In this document: piece after piece, positions 1-6,377 of the stretch
Layout of the letters: every line of letters begins with the position of its first letter
How positions within the stretch are numbered: position 1 is the stretch's first letter
DNA from: Thermoplasmata archaeon
Lineage (GTDB): Archaea; Thermoplasmatota; Thermoplasmata; Lutacidiplasmatales; UBA184
Direction of reading: 5' to 3'
NCBI GenBank assembly: GCA_021848165.1
Contig: JAJZMW010000001.1
Span: forward strand, 1 to 10,098
Length of the DNA: 10,098 nt
The notes under the pieces: model-generated
Told to the model about the DNA's origin: nothing
Databases searched by the model: none
What the model saw: only the letters and a program-made list of their open reading frames with translations
Program-made: the position numbers and the translations under genes

Positions 1-456
1 GCGCACCAGTTTGAGCGCGGCCTCGGCGCTCTCCGTCCCGCTGTTCGTGAAGAAGACCTTCTTCTCGAACGATCCCGGGGCGAGCGTGGTGAGTCGTTCG
101 GCCAGGAGCGTTTGATTGTCGTAGTAGAAGTCGGTCCCGGCGAAGTGCATCAGCTTCCCGGCCTGGTCGCGCACCGCGCGCACGACCTCCGGGTGGCAGT
201 GGCCGACGTTCAGGACCGAGATCCCCGCCGCGAAGTCGAGGAGGCGGTTCCCGTCGACGTCCTGGACCCAGATCCCGGAGGCCGACTCCGCCACGACCGG
301 CGAGCTCTTCGTGCTCGTCATGAGGTACCGCTCGTCCCGGGCCATGACCTCGCGGGCCTTGGGACCCGGGATCGGCGTGACGATCCGAACGCCGGCGGTC
401 GACGCGCTCGTCGAAGGGGAGGTCGGCGGCACCGGCCGGGAGTGCGACTGGCTCAT
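1..456 (-). CDS. Class III pyridoxal-phosphate aminotransferase, N-terminal part (partial)
   Basis: The reverse strand gives 152 codons from an ATG at 456 to the window edge, so only the N-terminal third is present; these enzymes are usually about 430-450 residues. The fragment reads like 4-aminobutyrate/acetylornithine-type transaminases. It has the strand pair 'GIWVQDVDGNRLLDFAAGI', then 'LNVGHCHPEVVRAV', then 'KKVFFTNSGTESAEAALKL', where the SGTE(S)xEAALKL stretch shapes the PLP phosphate pocket. The family moves an amino group from an omega-amino donor (such as GABA or N-acetylornithine) to 2-oxoglutarate in the cytosol. The Schiff-base lysine lies beyond the window, so the substrate cannot be decided. 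There is no Shine-Dalgarno before the ATG; an AT-rich box at 489-495 lies about 36 nt upstream. Confidence 0.9.
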   Translation of the reverse strand, partial: MSQSHSRPVPPTSPSTSASTAGVRIVTPIPGPKAREVMARDERYLMTSTKSSPVVAESASGIWVQDVDGNRLLDFAAGISVLNVGHCHPEVVRAVRDQAGKLMHFAGTDFYYDNQTLLAERLTTLAPGSFEKKVFFTNSGTESAEAALKLVR

Positions 457-488
457 GAACGACACCGGGTCGGCCACCGGGGTTGGGG

Positions 489-495
489 GTAAAGC
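489..495 (-). promoter_or_regulatory. TATA-like box of the aminotransferase gene
   Basis: In gene direction the sequence reads GCTTTAC in an otherwise GC-saturated stretch. Its centre is about 36 nt upstream of the ATG at 456. The same distance is seen from similar boxes to the starts of the thioredoxin and ICMT-like genes in this window, which fits an archaeal TATA box with a roughly 10-nt leader. Confidence 0.45.
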
Positions 496-535
496 GTTCG
501 CGGGTCGGCGCGGTACGGCCGGGGGCCCCCGGACG

Positions 536-952
536 TCATGGGGACACCCGCGCCGGGCCACCGGCGGCCGCCGCGTCGAGCGCCGCGCGCAGGAGCGACT
601 CCGCTTCCTCCGCGAGGGCCCGCATGTCGGCGGACGGGCCGACGGGCGCGATGGCGGCCGTCGGGCGAACCAACGAGAGGCGCACGCCGGACGCCTGCAG
701 CGCGACGACGATCTTGCACGGGAGGACGAGCGCCGCGGCGGGGTCGCTCGCGAGCGCCCGGTGGGCGAACCGCGGACTGCAGACGTCCCGGATCGCGAGC
801 GGAGCGATCTCGGCGCCGGCCTTCTCCCGGAGGATCCGATCGACGCGCAGGTCGGCGAGGATGCCGAAGCCACGTCCCGCGAGCTCGGCGCCGAGCCGTT
901 GCACGGCCTCGTCCACGGTCCCCTCGCTCGTGCGATGGACGGCGTACTCCAT
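536..952 (-). CDS. DUF302 family protein
   Basis: This 138-residue protein carries the DUF302 (PF03625) pattern. It starts YAVHRTSEGTVDEAVQRL, has a central aromatic and charged stretch (GFGILADLRVDRILREK), then DVCSPRFAHRAL and VLPCKIVVA, which hold the two conserved cysteines of the family. Function of the family is not established. It is found alone or beside redox and sulfur proteins, and small heme- or thiol-linked roles have been suggested. The ATG at 952 lies only 3 nt after the stop of the thioredoxin gene, so the two are almost certainly one transcript and translationally linked. This placement points to a redox or thiol role here (inference). The C-terminal 40 residues are Ala/Glu-rich and probably helical. 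Confidence 0.85.
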   Translation of the reverse strand: MEYAVHRTSEGTVDEAVQRLGAELAGRGFGILADLRVDRILREKAGAEIAPLAIRDVCSPRFAHRALASDPAAALVLPCKIVVALQASGVRLSLVRPTAAIAPVGPSADMRALAEEAESLLRAALDAAAAGGPARVSP

Positions 953-955
953 GGT

Positions 956-1417
956 TCACTCCGGCGCCGTCGGTCGCGCGGTGGATCCGGCGGGGAACGC
1001 CCGGACGATCCGCTGCCGCAGGGCGTCGAACGGCAGGGCGCCGACGATGCGGTCGACGGGGCGGCCCTCTCGGAAGAGGATCAAGGTCGGGATCCCCTCG
1101 ACCCCCCACCCTTGGACCAGCATCGGCTCGTCGTCGGCGTTCACCTTGCCGAACGCCACGTGAGGAGCGAGCTCATCTGCGAGGCGGTCGACCATCGGTC
1201 CCACGGTCCGGCACGGGCCGCACCACGGCGCCCAGATGTCGAGGACCGCCTGGGGGTGATCGCCGAGGAAGGAGCGGAGGTTCCCCGACGTGACGACCTC
1301 CGGGGCGGGGGAGGGCGCGCGCGGCGTCGGAGCTGGGGCCGTCGGGCGGACGAGCTCCGCCCGGCGACGGGCCCGAAGCTCGGCAAGCTCCTGGTCGAAC
1401 TCCGAAGACTCGCTCAT
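956..1417 (-). CDS. Thioredoxin with charged N-terminal extension
   Basis: This is a 153-residue protein. The active site WCGPC is at residues 65-69, preceded by the core strand AVLDIWAP; the cis-proline of the thioredoxin fold is P110 in GIPT. It should act as a cytosolic dithiol-disulfide reductant. Residues 1-45 are an extra tail: an acidic/basic helix (SSEFDQELAELRARRR) followed by an Ala/Pro linker. The frame stays open upstream to 1540, but I chose the ATG at 1417 because the upstream part overlaps the previous gene and has no domain-like sequence. An AT-rich box lies 37 nt before it. The last codon is 3 nt from the DUF302 ATG, so the two genes form an operon. Confidence 0.92.
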   Translation of the reverse strand: MSESSEFDQELAELRARRRAELVRPTAPAPTPRAPSPAPEVVTSGNLRSFLGDHPQAVLDIWAPWCGPCRTVGPMVDRLADELAPHVAFGKVNADDEPMLVQGWGVEGIPTLILFREGRPVDRIVGALPFDALRQRIVRAFPAGSTARPTAPE

Positions 1418-1451
1418 GGGGGGCACGAGACCGCTAGCGCGGGACGGGCGG

Positions 1452-1456
1452 TTAAC
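1452..1456 (-). promoter_or_regulatory. TATA-like box of the thioredoxin-DUF302 operon
   Basis: The sequence GTTAAC in a GC-rich context is centred about 37 nt upstream of the thioredoxin ATG at 1417, inside the short gap after the ICMT-like gene. No Shine-Dalgarno precedes the ATG. The spacing matches other candidate boxes in this window. Confidence 0.4.
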
Positions 1457-1475
1457 GCTCGCGGTCAACCCGATT

Positions 1476-2114
1476 TCACGGCGACGGAGCGCGGGGTCGC
1501 CGAGGGAGGAAGCGCCCCGTTCGGCGCTCGTAGGCGGCATACTCCGCGCCTAGCCGCGGGTCGGCGAGGAAGAGGCGTTCCTCCGCCCGCGCCCGGATCT
1601 CCGCGAGCAGGAGAACGACGACGAACGGCACGATGAGGATCGTCGCCAGGAACGCGAGGGCGATCCCGGCGGTCAGGAGGATGTTCGCGGTGTACATCGG
1701 GTGGCGGATCGCGCGGTACGGGCCGGCGCGGACGACCTCATGGTCGGGCCGGACGGCGATGTCGACCGTCGCGAACGACCCGAGCGCCCGGAACGCCGTG
1801 CCGAGAAGGGCGGCCGCCGTGAGGGCGAGGGCCACCCCGACGATCTGCACCGCCTCGCTCCCGAAGAACGAGACCGTCCAGGGGAGTCCGGGGACGATCG
1901 CCGGGTCGATCAGGCCGAGGAGCGGATAGAGGACCGCGATCCCGATCGCGGCGAGCCAGATCCCCTCGGCGAGGCCCGCATGGCGGAACGGCTCCCGGCG
2001 AGGCTCGGAGGACGCCGTTCGGCGGGGGGGCTTCGGCCGGCCGTAGGCGAGGGCGACGACCAGCCCCGCGTAGATCGCGACGGAGAGGATCGAGAGGGCC
2101 CCGCCAGTGAACAC
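1476..2114 (-). CDS. Isoprenylcysteine/phospholipid methyltransferase-like membrane protein
   Basis: This 212-residue membrane protein has an N-terminal helix, two or more central helices, and the C-terminal signature of the ICMT/PEMT-like methyltransferase superfamily: GPYRAIRHPMYT at about 131-142, then a hydrophobic hairpin, then RAEERLFLADPRLGAEYAAY...FLP at the end. The signature binds S-adenosylmethionine at the membrane face. Prokaryotic members methylate lipids or small molecules, or have unknown substrates. Two GTG starts are possible, 2132 and 2114. I chose 2114 because GGGGAG sits 6 nt before it and it gives the same box-to-start distance (37 nt) as its neighbours. It lies 51 nt downstream of the transporter gene; functional linkage is unknown. 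Confidence 0.82.
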   Translation of the reverse strand: MFTGGALSILSVAIYAGLVVALAYGRPKPPRRTASSEPRREPFRHAGLAEGIWLAAIGIAVLYPLLGLIDPAIVPGLPWTVSFFGSEAVQIVGVALALTAAALLGTAFRALGSFATVDIAVRPDHEVVRAGPYRAIRHPMYTANILLTAGIALAFLATILIVPFVVVLLLAEIRARAEERLFLADPRLGAEYAAYERRTGRFLPRRPRAPSP

Positions 2115-2148
2115 GGTCCGCTCCCCTCGCACGACGGGCGCGGCCGCG

Positions 2149-2153
2149 TAAAG
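2149..2153 (-). promoter_or_regulatory. TATA-like box of the ICMT-like gene
   Basis: In gene direction GGCTTTACG, centred near 2151, lies in the 51-nt gap between transporter stop and methyltransferase start. It is 37 nt from GTG 2114 and 19 nt from GTG 2132; the former fits the other genes and the Shine-Dalgarno GGGGAG better. Confidence 0.4.
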
Positions 2154-2165
2154 CCTGACCGGGCC

Positions 2166-3428
2166 TTACAGACCGACCAGCAGCGCCACCACCGTCACCC
2201 CGATCGAGATCGCCGCGAGGGGCAGGGCGTAGCGGACGAACTCGACGAGCCGGATCGAGATCCCGAGCCGCTCCGCGCGCTCGACCAAGATGAGGTTGCT
2301 GGCGGCGCCGAGGAGGGTGACGTTGCCCGCGAGCGTGCTTCCCGCGGCGAGCGCGAGCCAGGCGATCGGCGTGCCGGCGCCGTACCCCGCCGAGGCGAGG
2401 ATCGGGATCTGAAGCCCGACCCAGGGAACGTTGCTGAAGAGTTGCGAGCCGACGAGGCTCGTGCCGACGATGCCGAGGACCCCCGCCGTCGGTTGCGACG
2501 GGCCGGCGATCGGCAGCAACGACTCGAGAGCCCCGATGACCCCCGCGGATACGGTCGCCGCGACGACCACGAACAGGCCGGCGAAGAGGGCGAGGATCCG
2601 CAGGTCGACGGCGCGCGCGATCGGCGCGCGACCCGGGGAGACGGCGAGGAGGAGGACCGCCCCGGCGGCGACCGGGACCCAGACGGCCACATCGGGGGTG
2701 CCGACGAGGGAGCTCGCCAGATCGAGGGCGACGAGCAGGGCCATCGTCGCCGGAAAGATCGCGAGGACAGGCGCGCGGCGGAGACGGCCCGCCCATCCTC
2801 CCTTCGGCCAAAGCGGGACCGGGACCCGGCGGATCTGCGCGTGCGTCTCGCGGGCCGAGGAGAACGCCGGTCCGAAGGCGCGACGCACGTACCAGGCGCC
2901 GGCGGCGAGCGAGACCGCCACCGGGACCGAGAGGTAGACCAGGAACGTCACGACCGGGGTCCGAAGCCCGCTCGCCACGGAGATGAGGAGGTTCTGCGGG
3001 TTCCCCATCGGCGTGAGGGTGCTCCCGACGGTGACCGCGAAGGCGGCGGTCAAGAGCAACGGCTTCGGGTCGATCCGCAGGCGTCGTCCGATCCCGTAGA
3101 GGATCGGGATGGCGATGAGGATCAGCGCATCGTTGACGATGACGGCCGCGGCGAGGCCGAAGCCGACGAAAACGTACGCCGGGAGGCTCTCGGGGCGGGC
3201 CGCCCGCCGGAGCATCCACTCGGCGAGGTGGTCGAGCGCGCCGGACCGCTCGAGCGCCCCGGCGAAGACGAAGAGCGCGGCGAGGAAGAGGAGCACGGGA
3301 CCGCCAGCGACGATCGCCCCCGCGGCGTTCGCCGGGGAGAGGACCTCCGCCGCAAGGCAGGCGATCGCTCCGAGCGCGAAGATCGTCCAGACGTCCGGAC
3401 CGCGACCGACCAGCTGGCGGGCGATCAC
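2166..3428 (-). CDS. ArsB/NhaD/SLC13-type ion transporter
   Basis: This integral membrane protein has 420 residues from GTG 3428 and about 10-11 hydrophobic segments. It shows the internal twofold repeat of the Ion Transporter superfamily. The first half has IVNDALILIAIPIL (about 97-110) followed by STLTPMGNPQNLLIS (about 136-150). The second half has QLFSNVPWVGL (about 329-339) followed by TLAGNVTLLGAASNLILVE (about 365-383). The two xGNPQN/SNL hairpins form the substrate site in this superfamily, which includes arsenite (ArsB), Na+/H+ (NhaD) and dicarboxylate or sulfate carriers. The substrate cannot be read from sequence and there is no adjacent ars gene. The start is uncertain: the in-frame sequence upstream still encodes a hydrophobic segment (TNYVGLVIFAAIFGA) without any ATG, GTG or TTG. 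Confidence 0.87.
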   Translation of the reverse strand: MIARQLVGRGPDVWTIFALGAIACLAAEVLSPANAAGAIVAGGPVLLFLAALFVFAGALERSGALDHLAEWMLRRAARPESLPAYVFVGFGLAAAVIVNDALILIAIPILYGIGRRLRIDPKPLLLTAAFAVTVGSTLTPMGNPQNLLISVASGLRTPVVTFLVYLSVPVAVSLAAGAWYVRRAFGPAFSSARETHAQIRRVPVPLWPKGGWAGRLRRAPVLAIFPATMALLVALDLASSLVGTPDVAVWVPVAAGAVLLLAVSPGRAPIARAVDLRILALFAGLFVVVAATVSAGVIGALESLLPIAGPSQPTAGVLGIVGTSLVGSQLFSNVPWVGLQIPILASAGYGAGTPIAWLALAAGSTLAGNVTLLGAASNLILVERAERLGISIRLVEFVRYALPLAAISIGVTVVALLVGL

Positions 3429-3507
3429 CGCCCCGAAGATCGCGGCGAAGATGACGAGCCCGACGTAGTTCGTGGCGGCGCACCCCCGGGCGCGCAGGGG
3501 GGCTGGG

Positions 3508-3515
3508 TTTGTTAG
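3508..3515 (-). promoter_or_regulatory. TATA-like box of the transporter gene
   Basis: In gene direction GCTAACAAAC is the only AT-rich patch in the transporter upstream region. It lies about 38 nt before the ACG codon at 3473, 28 nt before an out-of-frame GTG at 3483, and 83 nt before the in-frame GTG at 3428. This is part of why the annotated start looks too far downstream. Confidence 0.35.
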
Positions 3516-3548
3516 CGCTCCGGCCGACGGTCGCCGCTGGAGCCGAAG

Positions 3549-3555
3549 CTTCTTA
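3549..3555 (+). promoter_or_regulatory. TATA-like box of the zinc-ribbon HNH gene
   Basis: GCTTCTTAGC lies about 28 nt before the ATG at 3581 with no Shine-Dalgarno in between, which suggests a leaderless or nearly leaderless transcript. The 152-nt space between this gene and the divergent transporter gene holds both promoters and nothing else that I can see. Confidence 0.35.
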
Positions 3556-3580
3556 GCGCGGCAGACCGGGTCGGCTTTGG

Positions 3581-4045
3581 ATGTCGCGACGCGCTCGCGG
3601 GAGCGGCTCCGGGGTCAAGGTCACGGTCGGACCCGGTGGCCGCGTGCTGGCCCTCTCGTCGGCGTGGGCGGAGGACGGCGCCGAGCGGCGCCGGCGGGCC
3701 CGGCTCGAACAGCGATGCGTCGAGTGCGGACGACAGCTGCCGAGCCGCCGGACCCCGTACTGCTCAAAGCTGTGCCAGTACAAGTTCCATGGCCACTACT
3801 TCTGGGACGCCGCCCGGATCTACGTGAAACGACGCGATCGCTACACGTGTCGGGGATGCGGGGAGCGGCGCCGCTCGCGCGAGCTCGAGGTCGACCACAT
3901 CGTCGAGATCGCCCAGGGAGGGGCCGCGCTCGAGTACGGGAACCTCCAGACGTTGTGCCGAGCGTGCCACGCGGCGAAGACGCGAGCGTTCCGGATCGCC
4001 CGGAGACCCGCGGTCCCCGCCGCGCCCCCCGCCGCAGCCTTTTGA
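3581..4045 (+). CDS. HNH endonuclease with N-terminal zinc ribbon
   Basis: This is a 154-residue protein with two metal-binding parts. Residues 46-65 form a treble-clef-like zinc knuckle (CVECG...YCSKLC, cysteines 46, 49, 61, 65). Residues 80-133 form an HNH nuclease: RDRYTCRGCG (C90, C93), LEVDHIVEIAQGG (D105-H106), then EYGNLQTLCRACHAAKT (N121, C126, C129, H130). The DH pair and downstream Asn and His match the catalytic beta-beta-alpha-metal motif. Single HNH genes of this kind occur widely in archaeal chromosomes and their role, in repair or defence, is usually unknown. The Arg/Ala/Pro-rich ends are probably unstructured. GC-saturated codon use matches the surrounding chromosome, so it does not look recently acquired. 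Confidence 0.88.
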   Translation: MSRRARGSGSGVKVTVGPGGRVLALSSAWAEDGAERRRRARLEQRCVECGRQLPSRRTPYCSKLCQYKFHGHYFWDAARIYVKRRDRYTCRGCGERRRSRELEVDHIVEIAQGGAALEYGNLQTLCRACHAAKTRAFRIARRPAVPAAPPAAAF

Positions 4046-4070
4046 GCGAGCCCGGCGTCCGAACCGCCGG

Positions 4071-4307
4071 ATGTCGCGTCGGTTGGGCGTCGTCGCCCTC
4101 GCCTCGCTCGCCGGCCTGGTGGTCACGATCGGTCTCTACTCCCGGTACCCTCTGCCGGCATCGTTCGACTCGCCCAGCGATCCCGGGATCTGGATCTCGA
4201 TCGCGCTCCTCGCGCTCGGGCTCGTCTGCTTCCTCGCCCTCCTGATCAGCGGACTGATCACGATCCTGAACTGGATCGGCGGTCGGGCCCGCGACCGAGG
4301 GGACTGA
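4071..4307 (+). CDS. Small two-helix membrane protein
   Basis: This 78-residue ORF has two strong hydrophobic segments, about residues 5-23 (LGVVALASLAGLVVTIGLY) and about 42-68, separated by a Pro/Ser/Asp-rich loop and ending in a basic-acidic tail (GGRARDRGD). It starts 26 nt after the stop of the HNH gene on the same strand and may be co-transcribed with it. I do not recognise the family. Codon use is as GC-rich as the neighbours and the hydrophobicity pattern is convincing for a real gene. Confidence 0.65.
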   Translation: MSRRLGVVALASLAGLVVTIGLYSRYPLPASFDSPSDPGIWISIALLALGLVCFLALLISGLITILNWIGGRARDRGD

Positions 4308-4370
4308 GGCCCGGTCGAGCCGACACCCGGGAGGGGGCGCTCCGGAGGCCGGGTCCGTCGGTCGGAACGG

Positions 4371-4380
4371 CTAAAGCCTA
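4371..4380 (+). promoter_or_regulatory. TATA-like box of the Bat-type regulator gene
   Basis: CTAAAGCCTA stands out in the 100-nt gap after the small membrane protein gene. Its TAAAG core is about 34 nt upstream of the ATG at 4408, where no Shine-Dalgarno is present. Confidence 0.4.
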
Positions 4381-4407
4381 TGGCGACCCTACTTCGATTC
4401 CAAGGCG

Positions 4408-5112
4408 ATGGCGCGCTCCGCGAGGGGCGACCGGCCACTCCCCCCCGGCGACCCCGACCGCTCCGAGGCATCCGCCGACGTGGTGGTCGTCAAGGTCGAC
4501 CTCGCCCTTCCCCCTTCGATTTTCTTCCGCCGTCTCTCCGACGCGTACCCGAACGCGACGATCGAGATCCTGTCGCGCGAAACGTTCCCGGACCGGACCG
4601 CGGCCGATGTGATCCGCTTCCGATCCCCCGAGCCGGTCTCCTGGTGGGATCTCCTCGCCGGGATGCCCGAGGTGTCGGGGCTCGAACCGTTGTACCACAA
4701 CCGGGAGGAGGCGCTCTTCCGGGTACGGCATCGCCCCTGGCCGGAACTCGTCCGCGTCCTCCAACGGGCCTCCCTGGGGCGCGAGTACCCGGTCGTGATC
4801 CACGGCGGCATCGGCACGATCACCGTCGTCTGCCGGCGCGAGGACCTGTCGAAACTGCTCCGGTATCTCGGCACGATCAGCGAGTCGGTCACGCTCCGGG
4901 GGGTGCGGTCGTTCCCGTCACCCGAGGTCGACGCCCTGCTCACACCGCTCCAGCGGGAGTTGCTCCGCCAGGCCGTTTCCCTCGGGTACTTCGAGGTCCC
5001 TCGCCGGGTGAGCCTCACCGGGCTCGCGGAAAAGCTCGGGAAGTCGAAGTCGACGATCTCCCGCTCGCTCTCCGTGATCGAGCGGGCGCTCGTCACGGCG
5101 GCGGTCCGCTAG
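4408..5112 (+). CDS. Bacterio-opsin activator (Bat)-type HTH transcription regulator
   Basis: This is a 234-residue protein. The C-terminal residues 178-230 form the HTH_10 domain (PF04967) typical of archaeal Bat-like regulators: LTPLQRELLRQAVSLGYFEV, RRVSLTGLAEKLGKSKSTIS, then SRSLSVIERALV. The aromatic GYFEVPR turn and the AxxLGxSxSTxSxxL recognition helix are diagnostic. Residues 24-170 are the alpha/beta N-terminal domain seen in many such regulators, presumably a sensor or dimerisation module; its ligand is unknown. An ATG at 4380 is in another frame. The ATG at 4408 fits the TATA-like box. The gene ends with TAG and neighbours show no obvious target, so its regulon cannot be inferred. 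Confidence 0.88.
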   Translation: MARSARGDRPLPPGDPDRSEASADVVVVKVDLALPPSIFFRRLSDAYPNATIEILSRETFPDRTAADVIRFRSPEPVSWWDLLAGMPEVSGLEPLYHNREEALFRVRHRPWPELVRVLQRASLGREYPVVIHGGIGTITVVCRREDLSKLLRYLGTISESVTLRGVRSFPSPEVDALLTPLQRELLRQAVSLGYFEVPRRVSLTGLAEKLGKSKSTISRSLSVIERALVTAAVR

Positions 5113-5297
5113 TCCGGCCCGGACACACCGTGTCAAGCCGAGTTGAGTGACGGGGGAGCCGGCCTCGAACGCGTTCGCTCGGCGCTGATGGTGTCGATGC
5201 GCGTCGTCGTGTTCGTGGGAACATGGCGCCGACCCGGACCCCCCGCCCGCGAACTTCCCCCCGGTCCGGCAGGGCGTGGTCGATCCACCCTCGCCCT

Positions 5298-6377
5298 ATG
5301 GGATCGGAGCGGGGAGTGGCCGGGAGGCTCTTCCGACGCGGAGCTCTGCCCCTCGCGCTGGTTCTCACGGCCGCATTGGTCCTGACTCCGCTCGCGGCTT
5401 CTTTGCAGTTCGTTCCGATCCCGTCCGCCCCCGCCAGGGCGCCGGGCGCGGTCCCGATCGATTCCTCGTACCGGACGAGCCCGCTCACGCCTCCCGTCGC
5501 GTCGCCTTCATCGGTGGCCCCCGCGAGCGGCTGCCTAGAGGAGGGGGTTATGGACAGCTATTGTGGCCACTACTTCGTCGGCGCCGAGATCGGTCTCCCC
5601 CTCCCTCTCGTGTTCTGCGATGTCGCCTGCCTGAGTCCTCCGATCCTCTCCTCCCTCAGCGCGACGGTGACGACTCCGGCCACTCCCCCGTCGGCCGGCG
5701 ACAACTGGGCGGCGATCCTCTCCGCCTTCGACAACGCCGGCCTTCCCTCCTACGACCAGGTCGGGTTTGCTCCCGTCGCGGGGATCGGGTGGGTCCCCGT
5801 CTACAGCTACTCCACCGCTTGCGGCGAGCCGTCCGGGGTGGACTCGTTCGATGCCACCTACATGACGCTGGCCGAGAACACCAGCTATACCCTCTCCCTC
5901 ACCGCCCTCGGGAACGGTGAGATCCTCTATGCGATCAGCGACCCCGCAACCGGAGCGGTGGTATGGACCCACACGCACCACTCGGGCGGGACCGGCTTCT
6001 ACGCGACGAGCTACATCACCTGCTGGAACGATCTCGGGATGTACAGCTCGTACTCGGTGGGGGAGGAGGTCTACGCCGCGCACGCGGGGGAGTTCCCGAG
6101 CGCCAACATTACTTTCCAGAACGTGACGACCCCGTCGCCCCTCTTCTGGATCTTCCCGTTCACGTGGCTCCCGATGGTGGAGACGGCGCCGGGGACGTAC
6201 GCTGGCACCGAGATCTCAGGCTCGACGATCGTCGTGCCGAACGTCGCGTCGAACGCGGCGGGGGATCCAGCGGGGTCTGCGCACGGATCCCTCGAGCCCG
6301 CAAGCCACTTCCCGGTAGAACCGACGCACCCGCTGGCGCGGAGCACCCAGGCCATTCCAAGCTGCCGGTGTTGGTAA
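5298..6377 (+). CDS. Secreted/surface protein, C-terminus probably replaced at an island junction
   Basis: The ORF encodes 359 residues. A signal peptide or N-terminal anchor is clear: MGSERGVAGRLFRRG, then a hydrophobic stretch ALPLALVLTAALVLTPLA. The mature part is rich in Ser, Thr, Tyr, Gly and aromatic residues with eight or so cysteines (for example CLEEGVMDSYC, FCDVAC, STACG, TCW) and alternating beta-strand patterns (NTSYTLSLTALGNGEILYAI; TGAVVWTHTHHSGG). This suggests an all-beta, disulfide-bonded extracellular domain; a lectin- or G1-peptidase-like sandwich is possible but I cannot support it. The sequence is convincing to about residue 320 (SGSTIVVPNVASNAAG). The last roughly 40 residues to TAA 6377 are Pro/His/Arg-rich and overlap the antisense Cas1 frame. 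The original 3' end is therefore probably lost. An upstream in-frame ATG at 5223 would add 25 Arg/Pro-rich residues before the signal and is unlikely. Confidence 0.72.
   Translation: MGSERGVAGRLFRRGALPLALVLTAALVLTPLAASLQFVPIPSAPARAPGAVPIDSSYRTSPLTPPVASPSSVAPASGCLEEGVMDSYCGHYFVGAEIGLPLPLVFCDVACLSPPILSSLSATVTTPATPPSAGDNWAAILSAFDNAGLPSYDQVGFAPVAGIGWVPVYSYSTACGEPSGVDSFDATYMTLAENTSYTLSLTALGNGEILYAISDPATGAVVWTHTHHSGGTGFYATSYITCWNDLGMYSSYSVGEEVYAAHAGEFPSANITFQNVTTPSPLFWIFPFTWLPMVETAPGTYAGTEISGSTIVVPNVASNAAGDPAGSAHGSLEPASHFPVEPTHPLARSTQAIPSCRCW
6280..6345. other. Probable left junction of the Cas1/R-M island
   Basis: Left of here, plus-strand codons belong to a plausible surface protein with GC-saturated third positions. 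Right of here, minus-strand codons belong to Cas1 with clearly more A/T. Neither gene ends cleanly: the surface-protein frame runs on to 6377 and the Cas1 frame runs on to 6071. The exact base cannot be set from sequence alone. I see no target-site duplication, tRNA end or convincing terminal inverted repeat. Confidence 0.45.

Noticed and set aside
311..1636. 441-codon plus-strand frame opposite the aminotransferase, DUF302 and thioredoxin genes
   Set aside because: It has Arg/Gly-rich shadow composition and lies antisense to three recognised genes.
1701..3515. Long open frames of 604 codons (plus strand) and 581 codons (minus strand) over the transporter
   Set aside because: Both are Arg/Asp/Gly/Pro-rich shadows of the transporter gene caused by high GC. 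They have no domain-like or hydrophobic pattern, while the transporter frame shows clear family motifs.
5113..5297. Read-through of the Bat-type gene TAG at 5110-5112 as evidence for TAG recoding
   Set aside because: The protein ends naturally after its HTH domain. The downstream open frame is Arg/Pro-rich without domain character, so TAG behaves as a real stop here.
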